Source: Charina bottae
Taxonomy: Eukaryota > Chordata > Lepidosauria > Squamata > Charinaidae
Assembly (NCBI GenBank): GCA_023362775.1
Contig: JALMGJ010000060.1
Coordinates: 258,501-322,500, forward strand
Direction: 5' to 3'
DNA length: 64,000 nt
Of the stretch, positions 19,590-30,404 are shown piece after piece; the first letter of the stretch is position 1, and every line of letters begins with the position of its first letter. The position numbers were made by a program, and so were the translations under genes. The notes under the pieces were generated by a model that was not told the origin of the DNA, searched no databases, and saw only the letters and a list, made by a program, of their open reading frames with translations.

Positions 19590-20142
19590 TTATGTGATTA
19601 TATCTATATCTACAGTATATCTATATCTATATCATCTATCTGTGAATAAGCTATAATTAATATAACTTTAATATAAAATTAACTACCTCCTATGGATTTC
19701 TATTAACTTGCCTGTTATTTCAGCCAATGGGTGTCCAGATGGAAGTTTGGTCCTTTTCATCTGAAGTTCACTAAATAGGATCTGTTAAACCAAAATTTGA
19801 CTTTACTTTTCCCTTTGAAAATTCTCAACCCTCAGTGAAGAAACCATGCTGAAGCTGGTGCAATTCATTATGTTAACACTCTTACAAAGACTTGAAAAAC
19901 ATCACTGATTCAGGGGTCATCCTAGAGTAGCCAATTAACTTTCTCACATTATTTCAATTTTTTTCTTGAGGGGGGGCTGTTAGGCTTAGTAGAAGAGTGG
20001 TCCTGTTGGGGCAAATTCTACTTCAGCCTCCACTACATCTTGCTTCTTATTTTATTCATTATTATGTATTCATTGATATGGCATCCACAGGGGTGGGCAA
20101 AGAGGACAGAATGAGAAAAGCAGCATTGTGCCATTTATTTAA
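19590..20142. other. Unassigned sequence
   Basis: Includes a short TATATCTATATC run near 19600-19640. Otherwise nothing recognisable. Confidence 0.4.
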
Positions 20143-20143
20143 T

Positions 20144-20220
<77 letters not shown>

Positions 20221-20284
20221 AGGAAGGAAGGAAGGAAGGAAGGAAGGAAGGAAGGAAGGAAGGAAGGAAGGAAGGAAGGAAGGA
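20143..20284 (+). repeat. Compound microsatellite GAAA then GGAA
   Basis: About 19 units of GAAA (20145-20220), changing abruptly to about 15 units of GGAA (20221-20284). The 139- and 87-residue ORFs crossing it are low-complexity artefacts. Confidence 0.97.
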
Positions 20285-20289
20285 GCAAT

Positions 20290-21078
20290 AAAGAAAAGGA
20301 ATTATGAACACTACAGATGGTGTGGAGCATTAAACAAATCAGGTCTCTATTTCTGCTCACACTGGCAGGTAGGAACTTTCCTGAATGGAGAGGGGCAGGC
20401 ACCGCTCTGGCTATGAATCATGTGTTATATTTTTATCTTGTTTAAATTGTAGAAAAGCAATGTTTCTATTGCTATAACCTTCAAAATAGAGAGTCACATT
20501 ATCAAAGAAGCACAGTATTTAGTATACTGTAGGGTGAGCTAACTGATTTAACACTGGGCATAATGCTGGTTTCAGTGCTCTTGCAGAAACAAAAGACTTA
20601 AAAAAAATAGGACGGTTGGTGAGCCTTGTGCCTAATTACTTTGCAATTATATATTTTCTGAGGAGGTAACGTTAAAATCGATTAGGCTGACTTTTGTTCT
20701 CCGTGCAGTAGTTACGATTCTGTCTATACTTCTATTATGAATGCTTAATTCTTGGGATTTATAACTTTTATTCAGCCATAAAAATGGCTAGCGGCTATAA
20801 TTTGATCTAACAAGGTCCCATGTCTGGAATGTGTATTTTATTGCTTAACGCGATAGGAGAAGGCTTTCTAGTAAATCAAGAGAGTCACTTGTTGCGAGAA
20901 TAACAGACAAACTCTGCAGCAGTGTCTTCCAGGTTTCACAACAATCCTGTATAGTAAGACAGGCTGACAAATGGTGTCAGGTCTAAGGCCACCACATGAG
21001 TTGCATGCCTTAGTGGTCATGCAGACCTAGAATGATTGATTGACTTGAGTAACTGCCACACTTCCAAACAAAGCACCA
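20290..21078. other. Unassigned; possible conserved non-coding stretch
   Basis: No repeat recognised. Between about 20620 and 20880 the sequence is complex and keeps several CpG dinucleotides (for example AACGCGAT, TAGCGGCT, TTACGATT), unlike the CpG-poor surroundings. Confidence 0.3.
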
Positions 21079-21079
21079 T

Positions 21080-21130
21080 TTTAATTTCTAAGAATGACTA
21101 CACGGCCAAGAGGCATTCTTAGAAATTAAA
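21080..21130. repeat. 17-bp perfect stem-loop
   Basis: TTTAATTTCTAAGAATG at 21080-21096 pairs with its complement at 21114-21130 across a 17-base loop. It could be a small MITE core or a structured RNA; nothing else supports either. Confidence 0.75.
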
Positions 21131-21913
21131 GTGACGCTTGAGGCTGGAATTATATCTGCAAAACATGACAATTTCTCATTTGTATTTTTCAGATGAGTGT
21201 TTTTTTAAAAAATTCAAGTCAGGCACTGCAGATTGCCTGGTGAGTAAGGGAGCAGTAATTAAGATGAAACTATTACACCTTCCATCCAATTCCTTCATAT
21301 CCTTCAGGTGCCCAACTGCTACTAACATATTTTTTCTTTAATGTCAATTATTACAATTTTTAAAGATCTATACATTTTATTTTTGTGCACTGTATTCTGC
21401 TAATAATCCAAGAATATTTATATAAAGGATTCTGACTGCTTCCCTTGTCTGATTTTAAGTGTGATTCTTGGCAAATACATAGTGACCATTAGTGATTGAT
21501 ATGTTGGGTGGGCTTGGGGAGATCCAGGATCAAGTCTGCTGTCAGCCATGGAATCTCACTGGTTTGGACTATCGCTGTCTGTCATTCCAATCTGCCTTAC
21601 AGGTTTATTGTAAAGATAAATCAAGGAGAACATTCCATAAGTGCTGACTTTTGGTCCTGGATGGAATGCAGGGCATTATTTAAATGAATGAAATGTCATG
21701 TTAATGTGTTTCGTAGGCAGAGTTTTGAGAACTGTGTCTTATGATGTAACAAATTGTCTCATATTAACTGAGTGAAAATCAGTAGGTTCTGAAGCACACA
21801 CAGAATTCCACATATACGGAGTATATCAAATTCTTTTTAAAAAAAAATAGCTAAGGAGACATTCTTATAATGCAGTACAAAGTATCAGTGTGGTTGACAG
21901 GTTTGAATTGGGG
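21131..21913. other. Unassigned, with a possible SINE remnant near 21490-21690
   Basis: Around 21490-21690 words such as GGATCAAGTCTGCTGTCAGC and CATGGAATCTCACTGG recall a heavily diverged tRNA SINE, too weak to delimit. The rest is unassigned. Confidence 0.3.
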
Positions 21914-21918
21914 ACATC

Positions 21919-22552
21919 TGTTGGAAAAACGCTGGCTTATAGGGAAAGAGGCGCAGAGTAAACAGACACAAAGTGTTCAAAGCTAAAAATCTTTACTTGT
22001 GATAAAAGCAAAGTTGGATATACATGTTACAGCGTTGCAAAAACGTAAAGACAAAGCAGATTATAATCTTCCATGATGCTTCCACTGATAAGACATTTAA
22101 GGAGCTCAATTCTTTGTTTATACTCACAGCAAAGAATAGCTACACACTTTTCAGTCCTCAGGAGCAGGAAGATGGCTAATAGGCGAGCAGAAGCCAAGAA
22201 GCAAGGAACCGTAGTTCACAGCTGAGATATACACTGACCAATTTTCTGATTGGCTGAAAGTTAGGTGTGAAACCACCAAGCACAAAGCATAAAACATTGC
22301 ACATAGTATAAACTGCCATAAGGTGGCAGTGCTGCATCTAAGCAAGCATACTGTCTCCCCCTCCCAACTGCTAGGGCACACTGTTCCCATGGGACGGTTT
22401 AGACCGAGACATAACATTTGCATCACGTGGTGCCTTTGCTAGCCACCTGCACCTTCATATCTATGTAAGATATGGAGAAAAACACTCAAAGCTATGAGAA
22501 AGTTTTGTTCCATGCAGAAAGCGCTTTGCTATTTCACATGAGAAATCTGACA
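21919..22552 (-). repeat. Solo LTR, family A copy 2
   Basis: A 634-bp unit starting TGTTGGAAAAACGCTGGC and ending AATCTGACA, with perfect 5-bp TSD ACATC (21914-21918 and 22553-22557). Similarity to 10300-10972 runs from end to end: GCTGGCTTA, GGCGCAGAGTAA, CACAGCTGAGATATACACT, TTGCACATAGTATAAA, AAGCATACTGTCTC, GAAAGCG. Substitutions and small indels throughout show that both are old. Orientation is inferred as for copy 1. Confidence 0.85.
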
Positions 22553-22557
22553 ACATC

Positions 22558-24262
22558 TGTGGTGAACTAGTTGTCTTTAAATTAGCATTTTTTTCACACT
22601 ACATGCATAGGCACAGAGGGGAAGAAAAAAAAATCTCACTGCTGGGGAAAAAGGTTTAGTGAACTTCTGATGACTTTGGAAAGTTTGAGATATATATCTG
22701 TATGTGATCCATGCATGATTATGAATTAGAGACAGTAGCATCACCAGAGTTATTTCAAAAACATTTTCCTTGCTTGCCTTAATCCATTTTTGTCATTACT
22801 TTTCTTTTATGGCCACAATTTTCGTCTTCCAGAGCCCTTCTTTTTGATTGATAAGCTGCTCTTCTGATGTATTGTGAGACAAAATGAACCCTGATGTACA
22901 GTAGGAGGATGTGGCAAAAGCTTGATGAAGGAAAAAGGAGGTGGTCTTTCAAAAGAACAACTATGACTCTGCCTCAATCTTTGAAAAAACTTTTCATCCT
23001 CTATATTCAAATCATCAACCAAGGAGGAGAATCACTGCCATAATGATTCAGAAAAAAAGGTTGAAAGGAAATCAGTAATTCTCCAGAAGTTACTGCATGT
23101 CTCTTAAAAGAGAGGATTGTCTAGTCCACTTCCACCCCCCACCCCCAATACAAACTGATTTACTGAGAAGGTGGAGACACACTTTCTGCACAAATCTGGT
23201 TGGAATCCCATTTGGCTCTGAAGGGTATTGGGTTTTCTTGGGTCATTGCGTTTCTCTTTGTCATGTGTGAATGGCTTGGATGACACAAAGGATCCAAGAT
23301 GATAAATTAATAATATCCACGCTAGGGTTAGCATGGGGTAGGCAACCCATAGACAGCATCCAGAGATTGTACCACTGGAATTCAGCTGCTGTTTGATTCG
23401 GAGTGGTACAAGAATATGCGTGTGTGTGTGTGTGTTTCTGTCTTGAAATTTAAGGGTGGGAATGGAAGTGGTATATTTTTAGGAATTTTAAGGCCCTTCC
23501 GGAACCCTGAAAACAGTCCCAAATCGTGCCACCAAATTTAACTATTTGGGCACCCAAAAACGTGTGGTGTGACTTTGTATTGTTTTACAATGGATTCTTG
23601 GGAGGGGGCAGTTATGGATGGGAAGGAAAGCAGCTTTGCTTTCCAAAGGCCTTCCCGTTTTGTACCTGTCCTTCAAATCTCCAACAAAAACCAGCCCCCC
23701 TCCATCCCCCAATTCAGCTCCATCCCTTCCATTGACGTCCAGGCTCCTCCAGCCCTTGAGAAGGTTGGGAGGCTGAGTTGCAGCTCCTAACTCTTCAGTT
23801 ACTGCCATTAGCCTAGCCCAGAGTTAGCCCAGTTGGACGTATACATCCTGCTTGGCTATAGGTGGTTGGTTACTTTGGGGCTTAGTGCATGGCATGATTC
23901 CCACCCCTTGTGGTTAGGATACAGTTCAGGATGGTGTCTGAAATCCAGGCCATTGGATGAATTCTGTAAGCGATGGTTTAGTTAAACAGACTAACGTATT
24001 GTGCGGGCACAGCTTTCATGCCTTTTTGCATTCTAGGATCATAATACAGATTACTTCTATTGAAAAAAAAAGAAATAGCTATCTATAAGATGCAGCATCT
24101 TGCAATTGAATTCGGTGGCTGCCTGTCTGTTTCAATGGCAGATGTATTCCTATCTGGGTGGTAACAGACCACCAAGGTTTATAACTGGCAGCCTGGTTGA
24201 AAATAGCTCTGGTGAGAAGAGTATTTGTGATCTTTCTTAGAAATCCATCATAGAAATTGGTG
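22558..24262. other. Unassigned sequence
   Basis: Holds a short GT run at about 23420-23436. The small ORFs on both strands near 23526-23808 overlap each other and show no domain. Confidence 0.4.
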
Positions 24263-24340
24263 ATTAAAATGTTTTTTATTTTTATTTAATTTTTTATATT
24301 TTATATATTTTATATATTTTATATATATATATAAAAAGGA
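24263..24340. repeat. AT-rich low-complexity tract
   Basis: TTTTTATTTAATTTTTTATA followed by TATATTTTATATAT units. Confidence 0.8.
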
Positions 24341-24548
24341 ACAGACTAGCTCTGGTCCTTGGCAATTCTGCTCATGAATGGCCCATTATTTGCTAGCTCT
24401 ATCTTTAGCCAAAGGTCAATCTGCAGGCATTAGCAGCTAGTAACTTTTATCTTCCTACTTTGAAAGCTCTATTTACCTCAGGTGCCGAAACAGGGCATCT
24501 GGCTTCTGGATTTGGTCAAATGGCAACCCTCAATAGGATAGCATAGAG

Positions 24549-24668
24549 CAAGGTTTCTCAACCTTATCAACTTTAAGATGTGTGCACTTCAATTCCCAGA
24601 TTCCCCAGCCAGCTTGCTGGGAGTTGAAGTCTACACATCTTAAAGTTGCTATGGTTGAAAAACAATTG
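24549..24668. mobile_element. Palindromic hAT-type MITE, copy 2
   Basis: Arms CAAGGTTTCTCAACCTTATC and the complement of CAATTGTTTTTCAACCATAG, with GATGTGTGCACTTCAATTCC in the left arm. It is shorter than its relatives because of a deletion near the centre (CCAGCTTGCTGGG). No matching 8-bp flanks are recognisable. Confidence 0.8.
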
Positions 24669-25060
24669 AATCACCCCACAGACTGGCAACCACATGGGTA
24701 TATTGAGGCATGACCATCACTGTCTGCACCACTGCATTCTGGACCTGTTAAAGCTTCCAGATGGTCTTCAAGGGCAGCCCCATGTAGAGTGCTCTGTAGT
24801 AGTTAAGCTGTGAAATGACCGGGTGTGAGTGACTGTCTGAAGGGCCTCCCGATCTAGGAAGGGGCACAACTGGCGCACCAGATGAAGCTGTGCAAAGACC
24901 TTCCTGGCCACAGCTGACATCTGCTCATCAAGCAGGAGCTGTGAGGCCAGGAAGAGCCCCAGATTATGCACCACTCTTGAATGGGGAAGTGCAACCCCAT
25001 CCAAGGTTAGAGACAAAACATCCTCAGATCTGGGTGGCCCAAATGCCCACAGACATTTGG
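24669..25060 (-). pseudogene. L2/CR1 LINE ORF2, C-terminal RT fragment
   Basis: Minus-strand reading: LTLDGVALPHSRVVHNLGLF, LASQLLLDEQMSAVARKVFA, then QLHLVRQLCPFLDREALQTV. This is the conserved stretch downstream of the RT core in L2/CR1 elements (usual form: LGVLLDP...L..QV.AVAR..F..LRL...LRPFL). It is an 82-residue open piece of an old 5'- and 3'-eroded copy. Further degraded matches continue to about 24730. Confidence 0.8.
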
Positions 25061-25518
25061 TCCATTTTCATTAGATTCATAAAGTCCTATTTTAAGGCAA
25101 GTACAACATATATTACATTACATTAACACCAGACTGTTACTTTTTTGAGGTAAGCAATATTATGCAGAATGAAGAAAAAGTGTGAGAAATAGTAAGGCAC
25201 AGGAATTAAAGGAATGACATTAGAAGATGATTATGTGCCATCAAGTCATTGTTGACTCTTAGCGGCCATATAGATAACATTCATGATATCTCTCTATTTT
25301 TATTGGAATACATTGTTGCTTCCATCCTGCCCCTACACTGCCTCACACCTTGACATTTATTCTTTAACTTCTACCTCACCTTCTGTGTGAGAAAACACTT
25401 TGTGCATCCTCAATGGGAGATTTTACAAATGTGGCATTCAGTCAACTTCTGTTCTTTGGTCTGTCCTGCAATTATGATTTCTGAGTCCCAATCAGTCCTT
25501 GTTGATCACCCTTCACCC
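25061..25518. other. Unassigned, with a small RTE-tail-like fragment
   Basis: Around 25228-25285 the words ATGTGCCATCAAGTCATTGT and GACTCTTAGCGGCCATATAG resemble the 3' tail of RTE-derived SINEs. The fragment is too short for firm assignment. Confidence 0.4.
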
Positions 25519-25519
25519 T

Positions 25520-26040
25520 TCATTTGGTGGATCCTGTAGCCCATGAAATGCTGAATAAAAAACTACAGTTAGGACAGATGTGGATATATTGTCCAGCATA
25601 ACTGTAAACAATAGTTCTACACCCAGTAACTGCCTTTGTAATCACCTGGGAAACTGCCTTACCAATGTGTTTGCTATGATGAATTAGGACTTGATAAATT
25701 GGCTGCCTTGTATATATTCCAATAATTAAAGGAAGCAGAGGAGTAGTGAACATAATCTAGCACTGATTATAGGTACTATTCAAGTTCTAATTGCTGTACT
25801 CGCAATTATGTTGGTAGATGTAGCTACCACAAACTGTATCAATTCCCCTGTTGCCTTTCTCTTTGCACACTCCTGGATGTTTTCTCTTTCATTTCCATCT
25901 AACACTAGGCATTCTGTGATGCCTGGAAACAGCCTGCTGAGCTGTAATGGAACTGTATGATATTTTTGCAACAGTGGGGAGGCTGCTGTATTTAGTGTGC
26001 CCATCCAATGTTTGTTATTTCTGCATACTTTAGAATTCAT
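25520..26040 (-). other. Two adjacent unidentified ORF fragments
   Basis: Minus-strand frames 25780-26040 (86 aa, MNSKVCRNNKHWMGTLNTAA...) and 25520-25753 (77 aa, ending SISWATGSTK). They follow each other in different frames, as one coding region broken by a frameshift would. Composition is protein-like (Cys, His, Trp spread; CPNC in the second), without low complexity. I do not recognise a family. It could be an eroded retroelement or virus-derived gene, or chance. Confidence 0.25.
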
Positions 26041-26162
26041 CCAGCCATACTGATAACCTCCCTTTGTTCATCAGTATGTCTCCTTTGGCTTCAATCTAGT
26101 GATTTTGCTTACTGATGAGTGCAAGCCAGGCTGCTGTTAAACATTTCTGGGGACCGCATTAT

Positions 26163-26300
26163 TACATCAGGAGGCGCAGGGGGTTAAGGTATTGGATTAA
26201 GACTAGGAAAACTCAAGACAGTGTCCAGACTCAACTGTGGAATGTCTTTTGGTTATTTAGGGCCAGTCACTTTCTCAGGCCCAACCTATCTTATAGGGTT
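26163..26300 (+). repeat. Diverged tRNA SINE remnant
   Basis: GGGGTTAAGGTATTGGATTA, GTGTCCAGACTCAACTGTGG and GGGCCAGTCACTTTCTCAGG follow the order of the Sauria-type SINE. It is heavily substituted and without a tail. Confidence 0.5.
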
Positions 26301-27042
26301 TAGCTAATGCAGAATAGCAATGTGCAACTTTTTGAGGACTAAAAGCTATTGTCACAAAATTTAGGGGGGAAAAAAAGAACTGAGTGGGACCAGAAAAGAG
26401 CTAAATTGGATTTAATTTAAATTTAATTAAAATCACATTAAAGTATATGAAATTTAGTGAATAGGGCTGTGCGATCCTTCGGAGTTGATTCCCAAAAGAT
26501 GCTTCAGAGCCACCAAATATAGCAACTGCCTACAATTCTTTTAAGCCATCATATTTTTCCCCTGGGAACAGATGCAGCCACTTTAAAGAGTTGTAGGCAG
26601 ACAGGTTCTATGTTTGCACCCCTATGTGTTTGAAAGCACCTTTTGGGGATTAAATCTGAAGTGCTGCCTAGATCTATTAATCAAGATGACATTACCCTGT
26701 GCATGTAATAATTTCCCTTTTCTATCGCAATAAAAATTACAATTTGGTAGCAACCTTTGGAAGGGCCAACTATTTAGAAGGCTATGGGGAGCCAGTTGTG
26801 GTCCTAGAGCTTAGCTTATATGACTCTGTTGCAGTGTATTATATATTATGCCTGGTCTTGTGAAATTCAGGATGACAGCTCCCCAAATGAATCAATCCAA
26901 AGTTTTGAGTATGTTGTTCTTAATGCATGTGATTGTCCAGATGTATTGTGATGTTTTGTATGTATTAAATAATTCATCTAGATATTTGAGTGGTTGGTTG
27001 GTTTAGTGTGAGCTCTCTTTTGGAAGAACCAGTGTATGAGCA
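26301..27042. other. Unassigned sequence
   Basis: Nothing recognisable. Confidence 0.4.
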
Positions 27043-27421
27043 TACGGTAGTCTTCACTTAACGACCACAACTGAGCTCAGATTTTTGGTTGTAAGTCATA
27101 ATGGTTGTTAAGTGAGTCCAGACTCATTTTACGACCTTTTTCCCATGGTTGTTAAGTGAGTCACAGTGGTCATTAAGTGAGTCATGATCAGGGCTTGTGG
27201 TTTCCTACGGTTGTTAAGTGAACGGCACAGTTGTTAAGCAAACCAAGAGTTACTTTGCAGTACTGTGGGGGGCAGAGTGTGGTAGTCATATGTTTTCCAC
27301 CAAAACATGACTATGGAAATGCTTCTGTGGCTACAATAGTATTATTTTCAGTTAATATTACTGTTATTTTCAGCTAATATTACTGGTTTCATTATTAAAA
27401 ACTTTTACTGTAAGTGTCAGG

Positions 27422-27973
27422 ATGGAGGCTGAGTCCGAGGTGGAGGAGGACGAGCTGACGGTGGAAAAGGCGGGAAACGAGATAGAAGGCGCGAAATTTG
27501 AATCTGTGATCTGGGCGCCTATTGGTGGCCATCAGGGGGCAGTTTCACTGCCACCTCTCAGCACGCACGAAAGAAGGCTAGTAAGGCAGGCTGAGCAAAG
27601 GGAAGCACAATTGGCTCCTGCTCGCAAATGGCAGGAAGATCGAGCTAATAAAAAGGGGGGAAAGCCAGAGCAGGTTGCCAGAGACAATCAACCTGACCGA
27701 GTGACAACAACGCCTCAAGACATCCTGCCGGACCCTGTTCCCAAGCCTTGCCCTGTTACCGCACTGGAACCTGATCTAAAGCCCTACTCTGCTACCACTC
27801 CGGACACCGACCTCCAGCCTTACCTTGTTGCCATGCCAGATCTCCGCCTCGTGCCCTACCTTGATAACACACCAGATTCTGCAGCTGACCTCCGTCTTTC
27901 CGCTGCGCCAGAACGTAGCTGTGTGCCTTGCTTTGCCACTTTGCTGTGGCGCCGCACCGGATCCCAACCATGA
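27422..27973 (+). CDS. Unidentified acidic, proline-repeat ORF inside the MITE
   Basis: A 183-residue frame. Residues 1-60: acidic start MEAESEVEEDELTVEKAGNE, then an IWAPIGGHQGAVSLPPLS segment. Residues 60-95: charged HERRLVRQAEQREAQLAPAR, possibly helical. From residue 109: a 12-residue repeat (PCPVTALEPDLK, PYSATTPDTDLQ, PYLVAMPDLRLV, PYLDNTPDSAAD) encoded by the 36-bp minisatellite below. The frame is lost after about the sixth unit. Codon bias and CpG content differ sharply from the flanks. I do not recognise the family; a retroelement gag-like protein or a captured host exon are both possible. Confidence 0.4.
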   Translation: MEAESEVEEDELTVEKAGNEIEGAKFESVIWAPIGGHQGAVSLPPLSTHERRLVRQAEQREAQLAPARKWQEDRANKKGGKPEQVARDNQPDRVTTTPQDILPDPVPKPCPVTALEPDLKPYSATTPDTDLQPYLVAMPDLRLVPYLDNTPDSAADLRLSAAPERSCVPCFATLLWRRTGSQP

Positions 27974-28240
27974 ACCTTGCCCTGCCACTGTGCTGGATCC
28001 CGACCATGGACCTTGCCTTGTCGCCGCGCCGGATCCCAGCCACGTGTCTTCCCTTGCCGCCATGCCGGATCGTAGCCACGTGTCTTGCCTTGCTGCCTTG
28101 CTGGAATTCAGCAAGCCTTGCCTTCCAGCCACGTTGGACATTGGTTCAGGGTTTTGCCTTGCCGCTGCGCCAGATTGCATCTGCATACCTTGCCTTGCCA
28201 TCTCGCTGGGGCCCAGCCACCGTGGGGAACTCTGCTTCAG
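27746..28240 (+). repeat. 36-bp GC-rich coding minisatellite, about 13 units
   Basis: Units begin CCTTGCC/CCTTACC and have a GCCGGATCCCAGCCACGTG-like second half. The period is 36 bp with a few units of 33 or 49 bp. The first five or six units stay in frame with the ORF above. Later units drift in length, and the frame closes at 27973. The units from about 27960 to 28080 are the most alike. Confidence 0.85.
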
Positions 28241-28843
28241 TGCCTGATTCAGTGGCCAAGTCTTGCCTCCCAGCCATGTTGGGCACTGCCTCCGGGCTCT
28301 GCAGCTTTTGTTACTGTACAGTACTGTATAGAAATCTGATTTTTATAAAACAACTGTTTTAAAAACAGTAAACCAGCATTCAGTATTGTTAAATATAATT
28401 AAAAATTAGACAGGCAGAGGGTGGAACATGCATGCCACCATACAAATCTCTACTTAAGTTAAACAAAAACTGGGAAAAAATTAAAGGCAAACATAAGTCA
28501 ATACAGGACTGCATGGAAAAAGTTCTTACCTTTCCTGTACAGGAAGGCACACACAAGGCTCCCTCTGCCGGCTGCTAAATCACAGGAAGTAGTGTGACCA
28601 CATTACCGGGGCTGCTGCCTCAGAAATCCAGCATCGTAAGCCTGGAGAACTTCCTGGTACCAAAGGGTGGTCATGTGACCCAAAATGGCCACCGCTTCTG
28701 GGATGGTCAAATCCAGGTCACGTGATCGCGGAGCCCTTGTGAGGGTTGTAGTTTCAGGTCCCAGTCAGAAATCTACTTTTGGGGTACCATTGTAACTTCA
28801 AACGGCCTTTCAGCAGCCGGTCAGTAAGTGAAGACTACCTGTA

Positions 28844-29356
28844 GATTATTTCCTCCTTTTCACATCCACTATTCTTTATTGGCCAGCCTTATCTGCTAGC
28901 AAAATTAGGTGTCCATCATCTGATAATGGCTCCCTGTGGCTGTGCCACTTGGACAGTTCTGCATCAGATCCTGATCCTTGGAGAATAACTGCCATCAGAC
29001 AGATTAATGTACCGCTAAAGAATAAAGCAAGCCAATGAAAAAATCATTAAAAAGATGGTTAATTGTGAGATATGATCAGACAATGCATGTGACTGGAACA
29101 ACTTCATTGCAAGGTTGTTAATTGCCAGAGGTCTTTTTCCATTAAAAATTTAAATGCCTGTGAGAGAAGATAAACATTAGATGCATATTTGAATCCGCTC
29201 TTGACCCGTGGTGATGCTCCCTTTTGGCTTGCACAGTTTTGTTCTTTTGCTCAGTTTTTCACAGGATACCTGTTCCTTGGCTGACATGAAAAATATGTTG
29301 TTGCTTCTATTTTTTAAACTTTAATTCATTTTTTTCACTATATGCTAGGCTGCGTT
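28844..29356. other. Unassigned sequence
   Basis: Nothing recognisable before the hairpin. Confidence 0.4.
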
Positions 29357-29483
29357 TTTAATATTTCTTTCATTTAACCATACATCTTTTACAGAATGAT
29401 TGGAGAACATGCAGCCTAGTTTCTACTGCATGTTCTCTGATTGCTCTGGGAAAGATGTATGGCTAAACGAAAGAAATATTAAA
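29357..29483. repeat. 58-bp-arm hairpin with 11-base loop
   Basis: The left arm 29357-29414 and the right arm 29426-29483 are complementary with about nine mismatches (arms start TTTAATATTTCTTTC and end GAGAACATGCAG). The loop is CCTAGTTTCTA. Either a palindromic MITE with eroded ends or a long hairpin transcript precursor. No TSD is evident. Confidence 0.85.
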
Positions 29484-30348
29484 TGCAATTGAAACTCAGT
29501 TAAGACTTAGGAGTATTATTCTTTCCACTACAGATAGAATTATGTGCTTGCATTTAAGCATTAATAAGTATTGCCCTGTTCTCAAGCACGAAAATGATCA
29601 TTAACTCTCTAAACTCTAAGAATTTTTTAAGACCAAGTTGGTAATGCAGAAACATTGATAATTTGAGCAGAAATAATTTGAAAAAAACAAGATGAAATCA
29701 AGATGAAAGAGAAATGATACTTAAATGCTAAAAAGGGACTAAGGCCATAATCCCATGGTCCCTAGGAGAATTTAGTAGTTCTTCCATACCTGAGAATAGG
29801 GAGGTTGGTAGGTAGGCAATAAGCTAATACTAGCACTGTGCCAAACTGTTCACTCACCTTCCATTTTTTTTGTGAATGCTGAGGATGATTTTAAAAGGGA
29901 GCAAACAGAACAGTGCAGAAACCTGCATTGTATTTTTCCTTTTATTAGAGAATGATTTATGAGACGACTCCACATTGGTCAGATGACCATGGGATGTTGA
30001 CCCACTAAAATTGAATGGAGTTAAATTGGTCATGAGTAGATTAGATCCTACTGACTTTAGCAGGTTACTCTATGGATTATAAAAACTGAATGCAACTAAT
30101 AATCCATGCTGGACTAAAATGCCTTGCTCTTCCTCACAGAGATTTTATTTTGGCTATTTTTCTTAGAATTTCTGTGGATATTTTGTGGACATATATTGGG
30201 GAAGTAAGTTAAATATAAAGCAAGGCTACTTTTTTTAGAAAATGTTTTTCTTCAAATAACTATCTGTGTGAAAAACACATTTATCTGGTTATTGAACCTA
30301 CCATCCCAGCTTTAGGACAAGTAGTACTAGTCATGGTAGTAAATCATA
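29484..30348. other. Unassigned sequence
   Basis: Nothing recognisable. Confidence 0.4.
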
Positions 30349-30404
30349 AAGTAACCTTGTTGTTGTTCAGTCGTTAAGTCGTGTCTGACTCTTTGTGACC
30401 CTAT

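Larger units (their letters stand above)
27045..28841. mobile_element. TA-target MITE (same family as 5960) interrupted by a 1.3-kb insert
   Basis: The ends are CGGTAGTCTTCACTTAACG at 27045 and the complement of CAGGTAGTCTTCACTTACTG at the right, with TA on both sides (27043-27044, 28842-28843). The outer parts (27045 to about 27255, about 28600-28841) carry the family's TTAAGTGAGTC, ACGACCTTTT and CATGTGACC words. The typical element is about 350 bp, so the GC-rich interior is extra. Either another element inserted, or this is a larger relative with cargo. I could not find a TSD for the insert. Confidence 0.7.

Noticed and set aside
20139..20402. ORFs across the GAAA/GGAA tract
   Set aside because: A period-4 repeat opens several frames; the translation is pure KERK or SFLP repeats.
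24890..25126. 78-residue plus-strand ORF
   Set aside because: Antisense to the L2 remnant, whose minus-strand reading has the conserved RT motif order.
27746..28240. 36-bp tandem units as a possible CRISPR array
   Set aside because: Units are contiguous without spacers, are not palindromic, and the genome is a vertebrate.
27825..28362. Alternative plus- and minus-strand ORFs over the minisatellite
   Set aside because: A 36-bp unit keeps several frames open at once. Only the frame starting at 27422 has a non-repeat N-terminal part.
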